Part shown: one piece after another, positions 1 through 8,890 of the stretch
How the letters are laid out: each line of letters begins with the position of its first letter
Position numbering within the stretch: position 1 is the stretch's first letter
Source of the DNA: Microbulbifer variabilis
GTDB taxonomy: Bacteria > Pseudomonadota > Gammaproteobacteria > Pseudomonadales > Cellvibrionaceae
Length of the DNA stretch: 64,000 nucleotides
Assembly: GCF_020524905.1 (NCBI RefSeq)
Contig: NZ_JAIVKI010000001.1
Coordinates: 653,145-717,144, forward strand
Direction of reading: 5' to 3'
Notes under the pieces: generated by a model
The model's database searches: none
What the model saw: the letters and a program-made list of their open reading frames with translations, nothing else
Told to the model about the DNA's origin: nothing
Position numbers and translations under genes: made by a program

Positions 1-102
1 GCTAACAGGTCACTGAGCGGGTGCCGGAAAAATTATACGGCGGGATTTTTTCAGAACCGCAGTGTAAGCTTGCGTCACTATTGTGCTAATGGGGGAGCCA
101 TT

Positions 103-1218
103 TTGCCTTTTATCAAATCCAATTCCCGCTGGGGAATGCCATTGGCAGTCGCTTTATTTGTGACTTCCCAGTTGCCGTTTAATGTTGCTCTAGCCAGTAT
201 TGATGAAGAGACAGAGGTAGAGCTCAAGGAACTGGATGAAACACCGAAACAACAGCAGGAGCAATGTTTACAAGAGCAGCTGTTGATTTCCTCCGCCGAT
301 ACCACATTGAGGGAGATTCGCCTGCTCTGTGCTGACCGGGTTAGAGCTCAGTTGGGGCTGGAGGAAGATTTTTTTGAGGTCGATCCGGTGGTGGAAGAGT
401 ACTCAGAGGATCTGCCCACCGATAAGGTTCTGCTAGGTGGCCGGGCCCAAGCCATTCGCGATGCTGCCAGTAACCCCTTTACTCTTGCCTCCCATAAAAC
501 CAACTATATATTGCCGTTTACCTATAACCCGTCACCTGAAAAGGGTGGCTTGTCAGACTATAAGGGTGAAGGCAAAGACCTGGATAATATCGAGGTGCAA
601 TTTCAGTTGTCGGTACAGGTACCCGTATGGCGGGGCTTTCTCGGTAGTGCTTCATTTATGAGTGTGGCCTACACCAACCGCAGTTTTTGGCAGGCTTATA
701 ACTCTGATAACTCATCACCCTTTCGTGAAACTAACCACGAACCGGAGTTGATCCTGACCTGGCTTAATGATTGGAGCCTGTTTGGCTGGCAAAATGTGGC
801 CAACCAGGTCGCCTTCAATCATCAGTCCAATGGCCGTAATGAGCCCTATTCCCGCAGTTGGAACCGGGTATATGCCAACTTCCTCTTTGAGCGGGATAAC
901 TTCTCCCTTGGCGTTAAGCCTTGGTATCGCCTACCGGAGGACCGCGATGATGACGACAACCCGGATATAGAACATTATCTGGGGCACTTTGAGCTGAGTG
1001 GGCGCTACCGCGATGGTGATCACACTATAGCCGTTATGTTGCGCAATAATTTGCGCTCAGACAATCATGGCGCGTTTGAGCTAACCTGGGGCTTTCCCCT
1101 GGGGGACCGGGTGGATGGCTACGTTCGCTACTTTAACGGTTACGGAGAAAGCCTGATCGACTACGATGAGTCAGTACAGACTCTCGGCTTCGGTTTTACC
1201 CTGGCTCAGGGTTTCTAG
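103..1218 (+). CDS. pldA: Outer-membrane phospholipase A (OMPLA)
   Basis: Integral outer-membrane beta-barrel phospholipase that hydrolyses phospholipids misplaced in the outer leaflet. The catalytic set is visible: His240 and Ser242 in FNHQSNGR and Asn254 in SWNR, with the same spacing as His142/Ser144/Asn156 of the E. coli enzyme. The family signature around PFRETNHEPE comes earlier. I chose TTG at 103 because a GGGGGAG ribosome site lies five bases upstream; a TTG at 70 would add 11 residues and has no such site. Residues 1 to about 32 form a signal peptide ending near ALAS. An acidic, Gln-rich stretch follows before the barrel. About 371 residues, somewhat longer than E. coli PldA because of this N-terminal extension. 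It is probably monocistronic, with the Nudix gene 46 bp downstream. Confidence 0.93.
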   Translation: MPFIKSNSRWGMPLAVALFVTSQLPFNVALASIDEETEVELKELDETPKQQQEQCLQEQLLISSADTTLREIRLLCADRVRAQLGLEEDFFEVDPVVEEYSEDLPTDKVLLGGRAQAIRDAASNPFTLASHKTNYILPFTYNPSPEKGGLSDYKGEGKDLDNIEVQFQLSVQVPVWRGFLGSASFMSVAYTNRSFWQAYNSDNSSPFRETNHEPELILTWLNDWSLFGWQNVANQVAFNHQSNGRNEPYSRSWNRVYANFLFERDNFSLGVKPWYRLPEDRDDDDNPDIEHYLGHFELSGRYRDGDHTIAVMLRNNLRSDNHGAFELTWGFPLGDRVDGYVRYFNGYGESLIDYDESVQTLGFGFTLAQGF

Positions 1219-1264
1219 CCCTCTATAAAAAGGATGAGTCAGTAGCGGGTCAGGGAAGGAACCT

Positions 1265-1669
1265 ATGGGATTTGAGGACAGTTACCGGCTCAGCGCGCAT
1301 GCGGTGATTACTAATGATGCTGGGGAAGTCTTACAACTGCTGGCAACTTATGCCAACCGCAGCTGGGGGCTTCCCGGTGGAGCCCTGGACCCGGGAGAGA
1401 CTATCCACGAGGCCTTGCGGCGGGAGTGTCGCGAGGAATTGGGACGAGAGGTGGGTATCGAATACCTCAGTGGAGTCTATTACCACAAGGTCTACAACTC
1501 CCACGTATTTATTTTTCGTGCTCGTTTTACCGACAGAAGGCATATCACCTTGTCCAGCGAGCACTCAGAGGTGGCGTATTTTCCTCTGGAGCGCCTGTCC
1601 GAGGTTCAGCGGCACAGAGTCAGGGATTGCCTCGAGTTCGACGGCGTTGTCCGCAGCGCAAAGTTCTAA
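1265..1669 (+). CDS. Nudix hydrolase
   Basis: A 134-residue single-domain Nudix protein. The Nudix box runs from Gly39 to about residue 61 (GALDPGE, then RECREELG) and carries the Glu residues that bind the catalytic metal. Such proteins hydrolyse nucleoside diphosphates linked to another moiety; the substrate cannot be read from the sequence. The ATG at 1265 has a GGGAAGGA ribosome site. It lies on the same strand 46 bp after pldA and could be cotranscribed. A strong inverted repeat at 1710-1736 follows it. Confidence 0.85.
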   Translation: MGFEDSYRLSAHAVITNDAGEVLQLLATYANRSWGLPGGALDPGETIHEALRRECREELGREVGIEYLSGVYYHKVYNSHVFIFRARFTDRRHITLSSEHSEVAYFPLERLSEVQRHRVRDCLEFDGVVRSAKF

Positions 1670-1709
1670 CTTTAACCTCTTCCTTGGCAATAGATCTGGT
1701 CGGTCAGCT

Positions 1710-1736
1710 TGCTTTTGGCGAATTCCGCCAAAAGCA
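1710..1736. repeat. Perfect 11-bp inverted repeat after the Nudix gene
   Basis: TGCTTTTGGCG and CGCCAAAAGCA pair perfectly around the loop AATTC. There is no T-run on either side, so this may be a rho-assisted stop, an mRNA-stabilising hairpin or a REP-like element rather than a standard intrinsic terminator. It sits between the Nudix gene and the decarboxylase gene. Confidence 0.55.
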
Positions 1737-1896
1737 CTGTCATCGCGGAATTCCCAAGTCCTCTCTATTAGTATTTGCCCCCTGGTTTTTTACCCAAGAA
1801 CTCCAGATTCTCCGCTATTGCCGGGGGACTTAATAAAAGTTAATAAAATCAAACAGTTGAATAATTAAAGCAGCGGCCCTCGAGAAGTTGCGGGCT

Positions 1897-3960
1897 ATGC
1901 TGGTGGATAAGAATATGGGTTTGGACATGAAGATGCCTGAATTGGGCAACCTGAAGCACAGCGCACAGAAGCTGGAATGCCACGTAGCGCTGGTGAGCGC
2001 AGACAGCAAATTAGCGGGAGACTGGGTTAGCGCTCTCAACAACACCGCAGCTCTGCATGAGAATCCCTTCGGACTGGTATTTGAAGCGGTGGTCCCTGCA
2101 GATGTCGAACATCTGGCTCTGGAGGAAGGGCGCCTGCAAGCGATAATTGTGGATGGTGGCACCGATGCTCAGGGGCTCGAAGCCGCGGATATGCTCGCTG
2201 ACCAGATACATGCACTTCGCTCCCAGCTCAATATTTTTCTGGTGGCTCAGAGTGATATTGCCGGCGGTACACCTTTGGCGGGTAAGAGTGGCGTTAAATC
2301 ACTGACCAATCTACGCAGGCGTTTTGACGAGTTGTTCGACCGCCGGGAAGGCAACTTCAACCATATGTTTCGCCTGGTACAGGCGTTTATTGCCCGCCGT
2401 GCCTCCACTCCCTTTGCCGATACCTTGAAAGAGTATGTGTTCTCTGCACGTGACGCCTGGCATACCCCCGGCCATTCCGGTGGCGACAGCCTGCGCAATA
2501 GCCCCTGGGTGGGGGATTTCTACCGTTTTATGGGTGAGCATGTCTTCAATACAGACTTGTCTGTTTCGGTGCAGATATTGGATAGCCTGCTGGAACCGCA
2601 TTCGGTAATCCAGGAGGCACAGGATCTGGCGGCCCAGGCATTTGGTTCGCGTCACACCTTTTTCCTGACCAATGGTACCTCCACCGCTAACAAAGTAGTG
2701 ATCCAACAGATCCTCGGTGGGGGCGGTAAGATTATTGTCGACCAGGCCTGCCACAAATCGGTCCACCATGCGATAGTGATGAACCGCTGTAAGCCGGTCT
2801 ATCTAAAGTCGGTGTTACACCCTGAATTTGGCATTTATGGTCCGGTAAAGCGCTCCGACATTGAGGCGGCCCTGGATGAGCACAGTGATGCACGCCTGTT
2901 GGTTATTACCTCCTGCACCTACGATGGGCTGCGTTATGACCTGAAACCCATCATCGATTATGCCCATGAGCGCGGGGTTAAGGTGCTGGTCGATGAGGCT
3001 TGGTTTGCCCACGGATTCTTCCACCCGGAGCTGCGTCCGACAGCGCTTGAGTGTGGCGCTGACTACGTGACCCAGAGCACCCATAAGATGTTGTCGGCCT
3101 TCTCCCAGGCCAGCATGATTCATGTGCAGGACCCGGACTTTGACGAGTTCCGCTTCCGCGAGAACCTGAATATGCACGCTTCCACCAGTCCGCAATACGC
3201 CATGATTGCCAGCCTCGATGTGGCCCGCAAGCAGATGGCGATGGAAGGCTACGGGCGCCTCAAGCAGTGCCTGCAGATGGTGGAAACCTTGCGTCGCGCA
3301 GTGAACGAAACAGGTGTATTCCGCGCGCTGACTCGCGACGACCTGATTGCCGAGCCCTTGGCTGGCGATAACATCCGCCTGGACCCCACCAAGGTAACCA
3401 TCGATATTTCCCGCAGTGGCTACTCGGGCAATGAAATGCAGATCAAGCTGTTTGACCAGTATGGTATTCAGGTGGAAAAGACCACCTACAATACCATCAC
3501 GGTATTGGTAACTCTGGGGAGCACCGAGAGTAAATTGCTGCGTCTGATTCACGCGCTCAAGCAGTTGGCGGGAAATACCCATAAGCGTATCCATGTGGGC
3601 ACGCCGCGTCGTTTGCCTGAATTCACCCGCTTTACCTGTCTGCCGGCGGATGCTTACTTTGCCGAGACAGAAGAGCTGCCGTTGATGGATAACGGGGTTA
3701 ACGCTACGCAGAATCTGGTTGGCCGCACCAGCGCTGATGAGATAGTGCCATACCCGCCGGGTATTCCAGTACTGGTTCCCGGACAGGAAATTTCTGCACA
3801 GATCGTGCAGTTCCTACAGCAGTTATTACAGGGTCAAAATACCACGGAGATTCACGGTCTGATTTTCCGCTCCGATGAACCTATGCTGCGCGTGGTTAAG
3901 GATGTGCCAGGCATTGAAGAAGCCAAAGACAAGAAGTCCGGCGCTAAAAAGACGAAATAA
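1897..3960 (+). CDS. Orn/Lys/Arg decarboxylase (PLP, fold type I, group III)
   Basis: PLP-dependent basic amino-acid decarboxylase, about 687 residues. It has an N-terminal response-regulator-like wing domain (about residues 15-140), the large PLP domain and the small C-terminal domain typical of group III enzymes. The cofactor lysine is Lys397 in STHKMLSAFSQAS. AWHTPGHSGG near residue 190 is another family hallmark. Substrate specificity (lysine, ornithine or arginine) is not decidable by eye; the product would be cadaverine, putrescine or agmatine. ATG 1897 follows GAGAAG by nine bases; a TTG at 1888 and an ATG at 1927 are alternatives. The C-terminus ends in a Lys-rich tail. The short-chain dehydrogenase follows after 32 bp and may be cotranscribed. 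No acid-stress regulator or antiporter lies beside it, so a constitutive polyamine role is as likely as acid resistance. Confidence 0.88.
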   Translation: MLVDKNMGLDMKMPELGNLKHSAQKLECHVALVSADSKLAGDWVSALNNTAALHENPFGLVFEAVVPADVEHLALEEGRLQAIIVDGGTDAQGLEAADMLADQIHALRSQLNIFLVAQSDIAGGTPLAGKSGVKSLTNLRRRFDELFDRREGNFNHMFRLVQAFIARRASTPFADTLKEYVFSARDAWHTPGHSGGDSLRNSPWVGDFYRFMGEHVFNTDLSVSVQILDSLLEPHSVIQEAQDLAAQAFGSRHTFFLTNGTSTANKVVIQQILGGGGKIIVDQACHKSVHHAIVMNRCKPVYLKSVLHPEFGIYGPVKRSDIEAALDEHSDARLLVITSCTYDGLRYDLKPIIDYAHERGVKVLVDEAWFAHGFFHPELRPTALECGADYVTQSTHKMLSAFSQASMIHVQDPDFDEFRFRENLNMHASTSPQYAMIASLDVARKQMAMEGYGRLKQCLQMVETLRRAVNETGVFRALTRDDLIAEPLAGDNIRLDPTKVTIDISRSGYSGNEMQIKLFDQYGIQVEKTTYNTITVLVTLGSTESKLLRLIHALKQLAGNTHKRIHVGTPRRLPEFTRFTCLPADAYFAETEELPLMDNGVNATQNLVGRTSADEIVPYPPGIPVLVPGQEISAQIVQFLQQLLQGQNTTEIHGLIFRSDEPMLRVVKDVPGIEEAKDKKSGAKKTK

Positions 3961-3992
3961 AACGATATGAGCTATCCGGCATGGAGGCCGGT

Positions 3993-4733
3993 ATGTTTGA
4001 CCAACCAAGGACGGTATTGCTTGCTGGTGCTTCGGGCGGTTTGGCTCGTGCAATAGGTGCCGAAATAGTTCGGCGCTATCCCGATATTACACTGGTAACT
4101 TTGAGTCGCGCCGCCGTGGATCGGGTGCCGGGGCATGCCGGGGAGCGTCGGCACCTGGCGGTTTCCCTCGCTGATGAGCACTCTGTTAAATCTGTTGAGA
4201 CCTTTCTCTCTGAGTTTTCCTCTCCGCCCGACTGGGTGATTCATTGCTGTGGGCTGTTACACGATGCATTCCATGGCCCGGAAAAATCCCTGGCTCAATG
4301 TGAGGATGATTGGTTGATACAGTCCATGCGAATCAACCTGCTGACTCACTTGCACCTGGCCCAGGCCCTGGACAGGAAGTTACAGCGAAAACAGCCGCTG
4401 CTGTGGGCATCCCTTTCAGCCAAAGTGGGGAGTATTGGTGACAATGTTCTAGGGGGTTGGTATAGCTACCGTATCAGCAAAGCATCGCTCAATATGCTGG
4501 TAAAAAACCTATCTATTGAATGGGGGCGCCGCCTGGAACAGAGTTGTGTGGTGGCAATCCATCCGGGAACTACGGATACGGCACTTTCGAAACCATTCCA
4601 AAGTAACCTTGCACCGGGCAAATTATACAGCCCGGCATTGAGTGCCGGGCGTATTGTAGATGTACTGCAACAACTCGCCCCTGCCGATAGCGGCAACCTG
4701 TTTTTTTGGGATGGTAGTCGCTTACCCTGGTAG
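3993..4733 (+). CDS. Short-chain dehydrogenase/reductase (C-factor-like)
   Basis: Classical SDR of about 246 residues. It has an N-terminal cofactor-binding glycine motif, GASGGLARAIG, and the catalytic Tyr159 and Lys163 in SYRISK, with a Ser-rich strand (ASLSAKVGS) before them. The sequence resembles the C-factor/YgfF-like SDR group whose substrates are mostly unknown. I prefer ATG 3993 to ATG 3981 because GGAGG at 3983-3987 is correctly spaced only for 3993. It ends four bases before the convergent phosphodiesterase gene, with no terminator in between. Confidence 0.83.
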   Translation: MFDQPRTVLLAGASGGLARAIGAEIVRRYPDITLVTLSRAAVDRVPGHAGERRHLAVSLADEHSVKSVETFLSEFSSPPDWVIHCCGLLHDAFHGPEKSLAQCEDDWLIQSMRINLLTHLHLAQALDRKLQRKQPLLWASLSAKVGSIGDNVLGGWYSYRISKASLNMLVKNLSIEWGRRLEQSCVVAIHPGTTDTALSKPFQSNLAPGKLYSPALSAGRIVDVLQQLAPADSGNLFFWDGSRLPW

Positions 4734-4737
4734 GTAA

Positions 4738-6498
4738 TCAGGGGTTCATCAAGCCTGGCCAGGTGTTATCGTCTGTTATTCGCGGATATCCGCTGTTGGC
4801 CTGATCAGTAGTGATGGAATAGCGTATATAGCGTTGATTTTTTAGAAAGAAATAAGCGCGAAACATGTTCCACTGGTGGGCCGCAGTAATCTCAGTGGCA
4901 TAGGCGCCGAGCCCCGGCCAGGTATTGTCATTGATAGGTTTTGGGTAGCCACTGTCAAGCTGATCATCTTCCAAGTCATAGCGCAAATAATTTCCGTCCT
5001 CCAGAAAAAAATAGACTTTGCTATTCGGCCACTTCAAGGCTGCACGAATTTTTGATGCGTAGGAAGCCATACCTGGCCAACTATTGTTATCCACGAGTTT
5101 GGGGTAGCCGGAGTCCACCTGATCATCATTAAGGTCGTATCGCAGGTAACGCCCATCGCTTAAGAAGAAATAACCTTTATCACTATTGGCTTTAAAGGCA
5201 GCGACAATCTGGTTGGCATAATCCCCTAAACCTGGCCAACTACTGTTATCTGTTGTGCGTGGATAGTCATTTGCCGTTTTATCTAGAATTTTGTTATAGC
5301 GTACATATTGATTGTCTCCACGAAAGTAGTATGCACGCGAACCGTTCCAGTCGAGACCGGCGATAATTTCCAGGGCGGACTTACGCAGGGCGACCGGGGT
5401 GTCGTTATAGACGAGTACATAATCTAGAATGCCCTGAACGCCCGTGTAATCAGTCCAACTCCGTGTGCTAGCGTCTACTACATCAATAAGTTGATCGTTC
5501 TGATAGACTTCAACTGGACCACTATCTGTGGAATACCAATTGATTGACGTATTACTGGCTGACATCAACTTACGTGTGCCTGGGCTGCCAATCAATGGAT
5601 TTCCATCCAGTTTCCAGGTTGTCTGCAGATCGATATCCATAAAACGCAGTATTGTAGGGGCTATCGACGTTTGTGCCGAATAGCCATAAATACCACCGAA
5701 GTCCTTATTTTGGATATCCTCAACGTAATCGTTGTGCTCGGCATTTAATGGTAGGTTACTACCAATAAAAATAGTTTTCTCATTGACCGTCTGTGATCCA
5801 TGACCACAACCCCGGGTATCGCGACCATGGTCTGTGGTTACCAGCACCAGCCATTCTTCTCCGTTAGCAATGCGCGAATCTACTGCATTTAACAGCTCAC
5901 CAAGTTGTGTATCACTCGTGCGAATACTTTCGTTATAGCGATCGCCAAAACAGGAACTGTGACCGGCACCATCGGGATCATCCAGATGCAGGAATAGAAA
6001 ATCCACATGTCCGGAAGAGATTTCCTGTATAGCGCGTGCGGTAACATCTGCATCGGAAAGACCACTTAAAACCAAGTCTGCCTTCTCCAGATCTGTGGTG
6101 AAGAAGTTGCTATTAATGGGGCTCCAATTGGATATGCTGCCTACCCAGTGGTTATTGTCCGCTTCTTTAATTCGTTTGAATAAACTTGGAAATTCTTCGT
6201 TAGCCAGGCCAGAGTCATTGGAGGTAACCCTGTGTTTGTTTGCCCAGACACCTGTGAGTATAGTGGACCAGCCAGGCCCACTTTTAGTGTCTTGTTGGCT
6301 TGGGGTGCCTTGAATACCTCCGGTGTAGGCTTTGTGTAGAATTAATCGATCATAATTGGGAGTGGCAACGTCTTTTAGCTTCTCGTACTGTAATCCATCA
6401 ATGCCGATAAGAAGAACTTTCTTATTATTTAATGCAAAAACGGATTGGGTGCTCGAAACTAGCGTAATCAACAACAGGCAGGAGATGAGTATCTTCAT
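4738..6498 (-). CDS. Secreted type I phosphodiesterase with hemopexin-like repeats
   Basis: 586 residues. A signal peptide (about residues 1-22) is followed by an alkaline-phosphatase/NPP-type catalytic domain, about residues 25-320. The candidate metal ligands and nucleophile are Asp34 (LLIGIDG), Ser73 in SGPGWSTILTG where NPP enzymes have Thr/Ser, Asp173/Asp176 and His180, Asp223-His224 and His233. From about residue 390 to the end are four tandem repeats of roughly 48 residues with the pattern YFF..G.YLRY...D..D.GYP....NN.WPGL, which is hemopexin-like. The family hydrolyses phosphate or phosphonate esters, and phosphonoacetate hydrolase belongs to the same superfamily. Location is periplasmic or extracellular. 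A palindrome shared with the phosphonate operon and the TonB receptor lies 30 bp upstream, so I infer that it releases phosphonate or phosphate from a polymer or lipid. The true substrate is unknown. Confidence 0.8.
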   Translation of the reverse strand: MKILISCLLLITLVSSTQSVFALNNKKVLLIGIDGLQYEKLKDVATPNYDRLILHKAYTGGIQGTPSQQDTKSGPGWSTILTGVWANKHRVTSNDSGLANEEFPSLFKRIKEADNNHWVGSISNWSPINSNFFTTDLEKADLVLSGLSDADVTARAIQEISSGHVDFLFLHLDDPDGAGHSSCFGDRYNESIRTSDTQLGELLNAVDSRIANGEEWLVLVTTDHGRDTRGCGHGSQTVNEKTIFIGSNLPLNAEHNDYVEDIQNKDFGGIYGYSAQTSIAPTILRFMDIDLQTTWKLDGNPLIGSPGTRKLMSASNTSINWYSTDSGPVEVYQNDQLIDVVDASTRSWTDYTGVQGILDYVLVYNDTPVALRKSALEIIAGLDWNGSRAYYFRGDNQYVRYNKILDKTANDYPRTTDNSSWPGLGDYANQIVAAFKANSDKGYFFLSDGRYLRYDLNDDQVDSGYPKLVDNNSWPGMASYASKIRAALKWPNSKVYFFLEDGNYLRYDLEDDQLDSGYPKPINDNTWPGLGAYATEITAAHQWNMFRAYFFLKNQRYIRYSITTDQANSGYPRITDDNTWPGLMNP

Positions 6499-6527
6499 AT
6501 CGAATATCCTGTAATTATAATGGTTAT

Positions 6528-6541
6528 CTGGACTAGACCAG
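6528..6541. promoter_or_regulatory. Candidate GntR operator, site 1 (phosphodiesterase promoter)
   Basis: CTGGACTAGACCAG is a near-perfect palindrome 30 bp before the phosphodiesterase start codon. It is the exact reverse complement of the site at 11599-11612 and matches 11427-11440 at all but two positions. The position close to the start codon suggests repression. Confidence 0.7.
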
Positions 6542-6695
6542 GAGCATTAGGATAGACGACGGTTGTTAAATGCTAGTGAAGAGATTTTTACCGTGATGCT
6601 GCCAAGAAATGACAGCTATTTAAAAACCTACAATTAAAAAACACCTGAAGCCCCTAAATAAGGAGTAGAGTGGCTTTTTAACAAGGAATAGGGGA

Positions 6696-7397
6696 TTACT
6701 GGGTGGCGACTTCCATTTCTATAGCGTGGGGTAGCCAGTATTCGATATTGTAATCAATCAAATACCCACTGGAGTCATAACGCAGTCGGGTAATTTTCAG
6801 GCTTGGAGCACCGGCCGGAATACCTAGTGGTTCGGCACATAGTAATTCCAGATTCGCAACCTGGATATTGCAGTGTTCCCGGTTAATATTCACTGCATAG
6901 TTATGCCGCAATATTTCTGTCACAGATTCCGATAAATCGAAATCCGATAATCCGGAGAAGCGCTCTGCTGGTAGATAACTTTCCTCCACCATAACCGCCC
7001 GCTGGTCTAAATAGCGTACTCTTCGCATTTCAAAAAATTTGGTGCTTTTGGTTACCGCAAAAGCTGAATAAATATCGCGGCGCACGCTCAGTTTGCGAAA
7101 GCCCAGCACCTTAGTTGTGGGGAGGAAGGACTGCTCTCGGGCCATAGAGTTAAAGTTAACCTTCTTCGCGGGGTTCATCACAAACCGATTCGGGGCAACA
7201 AACCAGCCACGGCGATTCTGGCGGTAGACCAGACCTTCCCCTTCTAGGCGGTTTAATCCATCGCGCAAGGTAATACGGGTGATCCGCAGCTGTTCCGCCA
7301 GCTCTCGTTCGGCGGGCAGCTTGTGGTTAGCACCCAGGCGATCATTGCCGATCAACAGTTGTATATGGGCTTTGATATCGTCGAAACTGGAGGACAC
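6696..7397 (-). CDS. GntR-family regulator with UTRA domain (phosphonate type)
   Basis: 233 residues. The N-terminal winged helix (about residues 5-70) contains LPAERELAEQLRITRITLRDGLNRLEGEG written here as LPAERELAEQ then RITLRDGLNR. A UTRA ligand-binding domain follows (about residues 90-230). It resembles PhnR-like regulators that sit beside phosphonate genes. The start is GTG at 7397 after AAGAGAAG. It is the last gene of the minus-strand operon, 80 bp behind phnX, and may also have its own promoter in that gap. The three matching palindromes at 6528, 11427 and 11599 are its likely operators. An aminophosphonate such as 2-aminoethylphosphonate is the likely inducer; this is inference. Confidence 0.87.
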   Translation of the reverse strand: MSSSFDDIKAHIQLLIGNDRLGANHKLPAERELAEQLRITRITLRDGLNRLEGEGLVYRQNRRGWFVAPNRFVMNPAKKVNFNSMAREQSFLPTTKVLGFRKLSVRRDIYSAFAVTKSTKFFEMRRVRYLDQRAVMVEESYLPAERFSGLSDFDLSESVTEILRHNYAVNINREHCNIQVANLELLCAEPLGIPAGAPSLKITRLRYDSSGYLIDYNIEYWLPHAIEMEVATQ

Positions 7398-7477
7398 AAT
7401 ACTTCTCTTGGATGTGATCTTAAGCTCAATCTTTAGCCTGGGCTACCGAGCGGTTATTGTTCAAAGTTGATAGCCTA

Positions 7478-8287
7478 TCAGGGGCGTTCTCCAAGGGCCA
7501 GACGGCGATTGATATCAACCAATATGGGTTCAAGTTTACGGATATCATCAATTAAGTAATGAGCGCCACAGCCCTCTAGTTTTTGATAGGCACAAAGGCT
7601 GTGATTGTTTTTATCCGTCTCTGAAAGTGCTTGCCAGCTATCTAACGACAATCCCGAGGCGTTCCCGGAAAGTACCACTGCAACTGTCCACATGCCGGCA
7701 TTTCGCCCCTCATGAATGCCAGCAGCGGTGTCATCTACTTTGACACATTGGCTGACGGATGGGATTCCCATGGCAATGATGTTTTTCAATGCGGCGGCAG
7801 GCCCGGGTCTCGCGCCTATAGCCTCATCTGCAGTAACAACGCAATCGGGTTCCAGGCCTTGTTGGAGAGCCTTTGCCAGCATTCCCTCAATCATTATACG
7901 GCTGTAGCCAGTGGTGCTACCGATACGTAAATTACGCTCACGTAGGCGAATAAACAGTTTATCAGCCCCAGGTACCATTTGGCTGTGTTTGTCGATTTCA
8001 ATAATCTGTATCGGGGCCAGTTGTCGATACAGTTCCTCTACATCGGATTCCTGCGGCAAACGCCCGTGTACTTTTTGCCAGGCAGTAAGAATGGATTCCT
8101 GCTGTAACATGCGACGAATATGCTCTTTCTTCTCCGTCCCCATTGGAATGCGGGTTTGTTCTTCGCTGACAATAATGCCCGCATTGGCAAATACTTGCAT
8201 AAAGGCTCGTAACGGAGCCCGGGAGCCGAAATCCACAAGTGTTCCGGCCCAGTCCAGGATGACAGCTTTCAATTGTGAGGATTCCAT
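7478..8287 (-). CDS. phnX: Phosphonoacetaldehyde hydrolase
   Basis: HAD-superfamily enzyme that cleaves the carbon-phosphorus bond of phosphonoacetaldehyde to give acetaldehyde and phosphate. Motif 1 is Asp12 in DWAGT. The Schiff-base lysine is Lys53 and its partner is His56 in PMGTEKKEH, matching the numbering I recall for the Bacillus cereus enzyme. The motif GYSRIMIEGML and the late acidic motif VKVDDTAAGI are also present. 269 residues, a normal length. The start ATG has a perfect AAGGAGAT ribosome site and lies 12 bp after the HD gene. No PhnW transaminase is in this window. The neighbouring FAD oxidoreductase is therefore the probable source of phosphonoacetaldehyde. Confidence 0.93.
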   Translation of the reverse strand: MESSQLKAVILDWAGTLVDFGSRAPLRAFMQVFANAGIIVSEEQTRIPMGTEKKEHIRRMLQQESILTAWQKVHGRLPQESDVEELYRQLAPIQIIEIDKHSQMVPGADKLFIRLRERNLRIGSTTGYSRIMIEGMLAKALQQGLEPDCVVTADEAIGARPGPAAALKNIIAMGIPSVSQCVKVDDTAAGIHEGRNAGMWTVAVVLSGNASGLSLDSWQALSETDKNNHSLCAYQKLEGCGAHYLIDDIRKLEPILVDINRRLALGERP

Positions 8288-8299
8288 GGAATATCTCCT

Positions 8300-8890
8300 T
8301 CAGTTGGTGAGGTTGGGAGTTGAGCAGCTGGTTACTTGTTGACCGAGTACCTTCGCACAAAGCCGTAGCCAGTGATCTAAAGGGGCTATCTCTAAATCGG
8401 GTGTTTTTCCCGAGTCATCCCACTCGCGCAGGAGCAGGGCATCCTTGGCAAAGGGGGTCTGTAGAAAGATACATTGCTCTTGATTGCTCATGCTCTTACC
8501 CTGCTGCAGTAGCGTTTTTTGGCTAGCTCGGGATAGCCTTGCTTCGTAATGATTATCCATGCTCGTAAGGTATCTCTTGGCTTGAACGTGGAGGGCGATA
8601 GGCATGGTCACCGAAGAGGGAAATCCCCATCCATCTAACAATTCTGCGCCTATACGGTCATGTTCGCGATGACCCTCAGAATCGATGCCAATAACTTCTT
8701 CTTTTATCGCATAGAGATGGCCGATATCATGCAGAAATGCAGCAACAATCAATTCAACGGTATTACCGGCTTGCTGTGCCAAGGCAGCACACTGAGAGGC
8801 ATGCTGTAATTGCGTGCAATTTTCTCCAAGTTTTATATTGCCATTTTGTGAAAATAGTTGGCGAATTTCATCTATCGTTTTATTACACAT
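8300..8890 (-). CDS. PhnZ-like HD-domain mixed-valent diiron oxygenase
   Basis: About 196 residues from the ATG at 8890. That start overlaps the FAD gene stop by eight bases, so the two are translationally coupled; AGGAA lies ten bases upstream. The residues line up with PhnZ/TmpB: Glu23, His30, His54-Asp55, His58, His77, His101, Lys105 and Asp158 all fall at the spacing of the PhnZ metal and substrate ligands. PhnZ oxidatively cleaves 1-hydroxy-2-aminoethylphosphonate to glycine and phosphate; TmpB acts on the trimethylated analogue. The position of the mobile iron-binding Tyr of PhnZ is Lys20 here. No PhnY-type hydroxylase is nearby. The substrate may differ from that of PhnZ. It belongs to the phosphonate-associated HD group. 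Confidence 0.82.
   Translation of the reverse strand: MCNKTIDEIRQLFSQNGNIKLGENCTQLQHASQCAALAQQAGNTVELIVAAFLHDIGHLYAIKEEVIGIDSEGHREHDRIGAELLDGWGFPSSVTMPIALHVQAKRYLTSMDNHYEARLSRASQKTLLQQGKSMSNQEQCIFLQTPFAKDALLLREWDDSGKTPDLEIAPLDHWLRLCAKVLGQQVTSCSTPNLTN

Noticed and set aside
2815..3594. Long open frame on the minus strand (about 259 codons) inside the decarboxylase gene
   Set aside because: Antisense to a well-supported gene, no ribosome site and no recognisable family; explained by codon bias of the real gene.
7225..7245. TAGACCAGA half-site inside the GntR gene
   Set aside because: Only one arm matches and it lies within coding sequence; chance.
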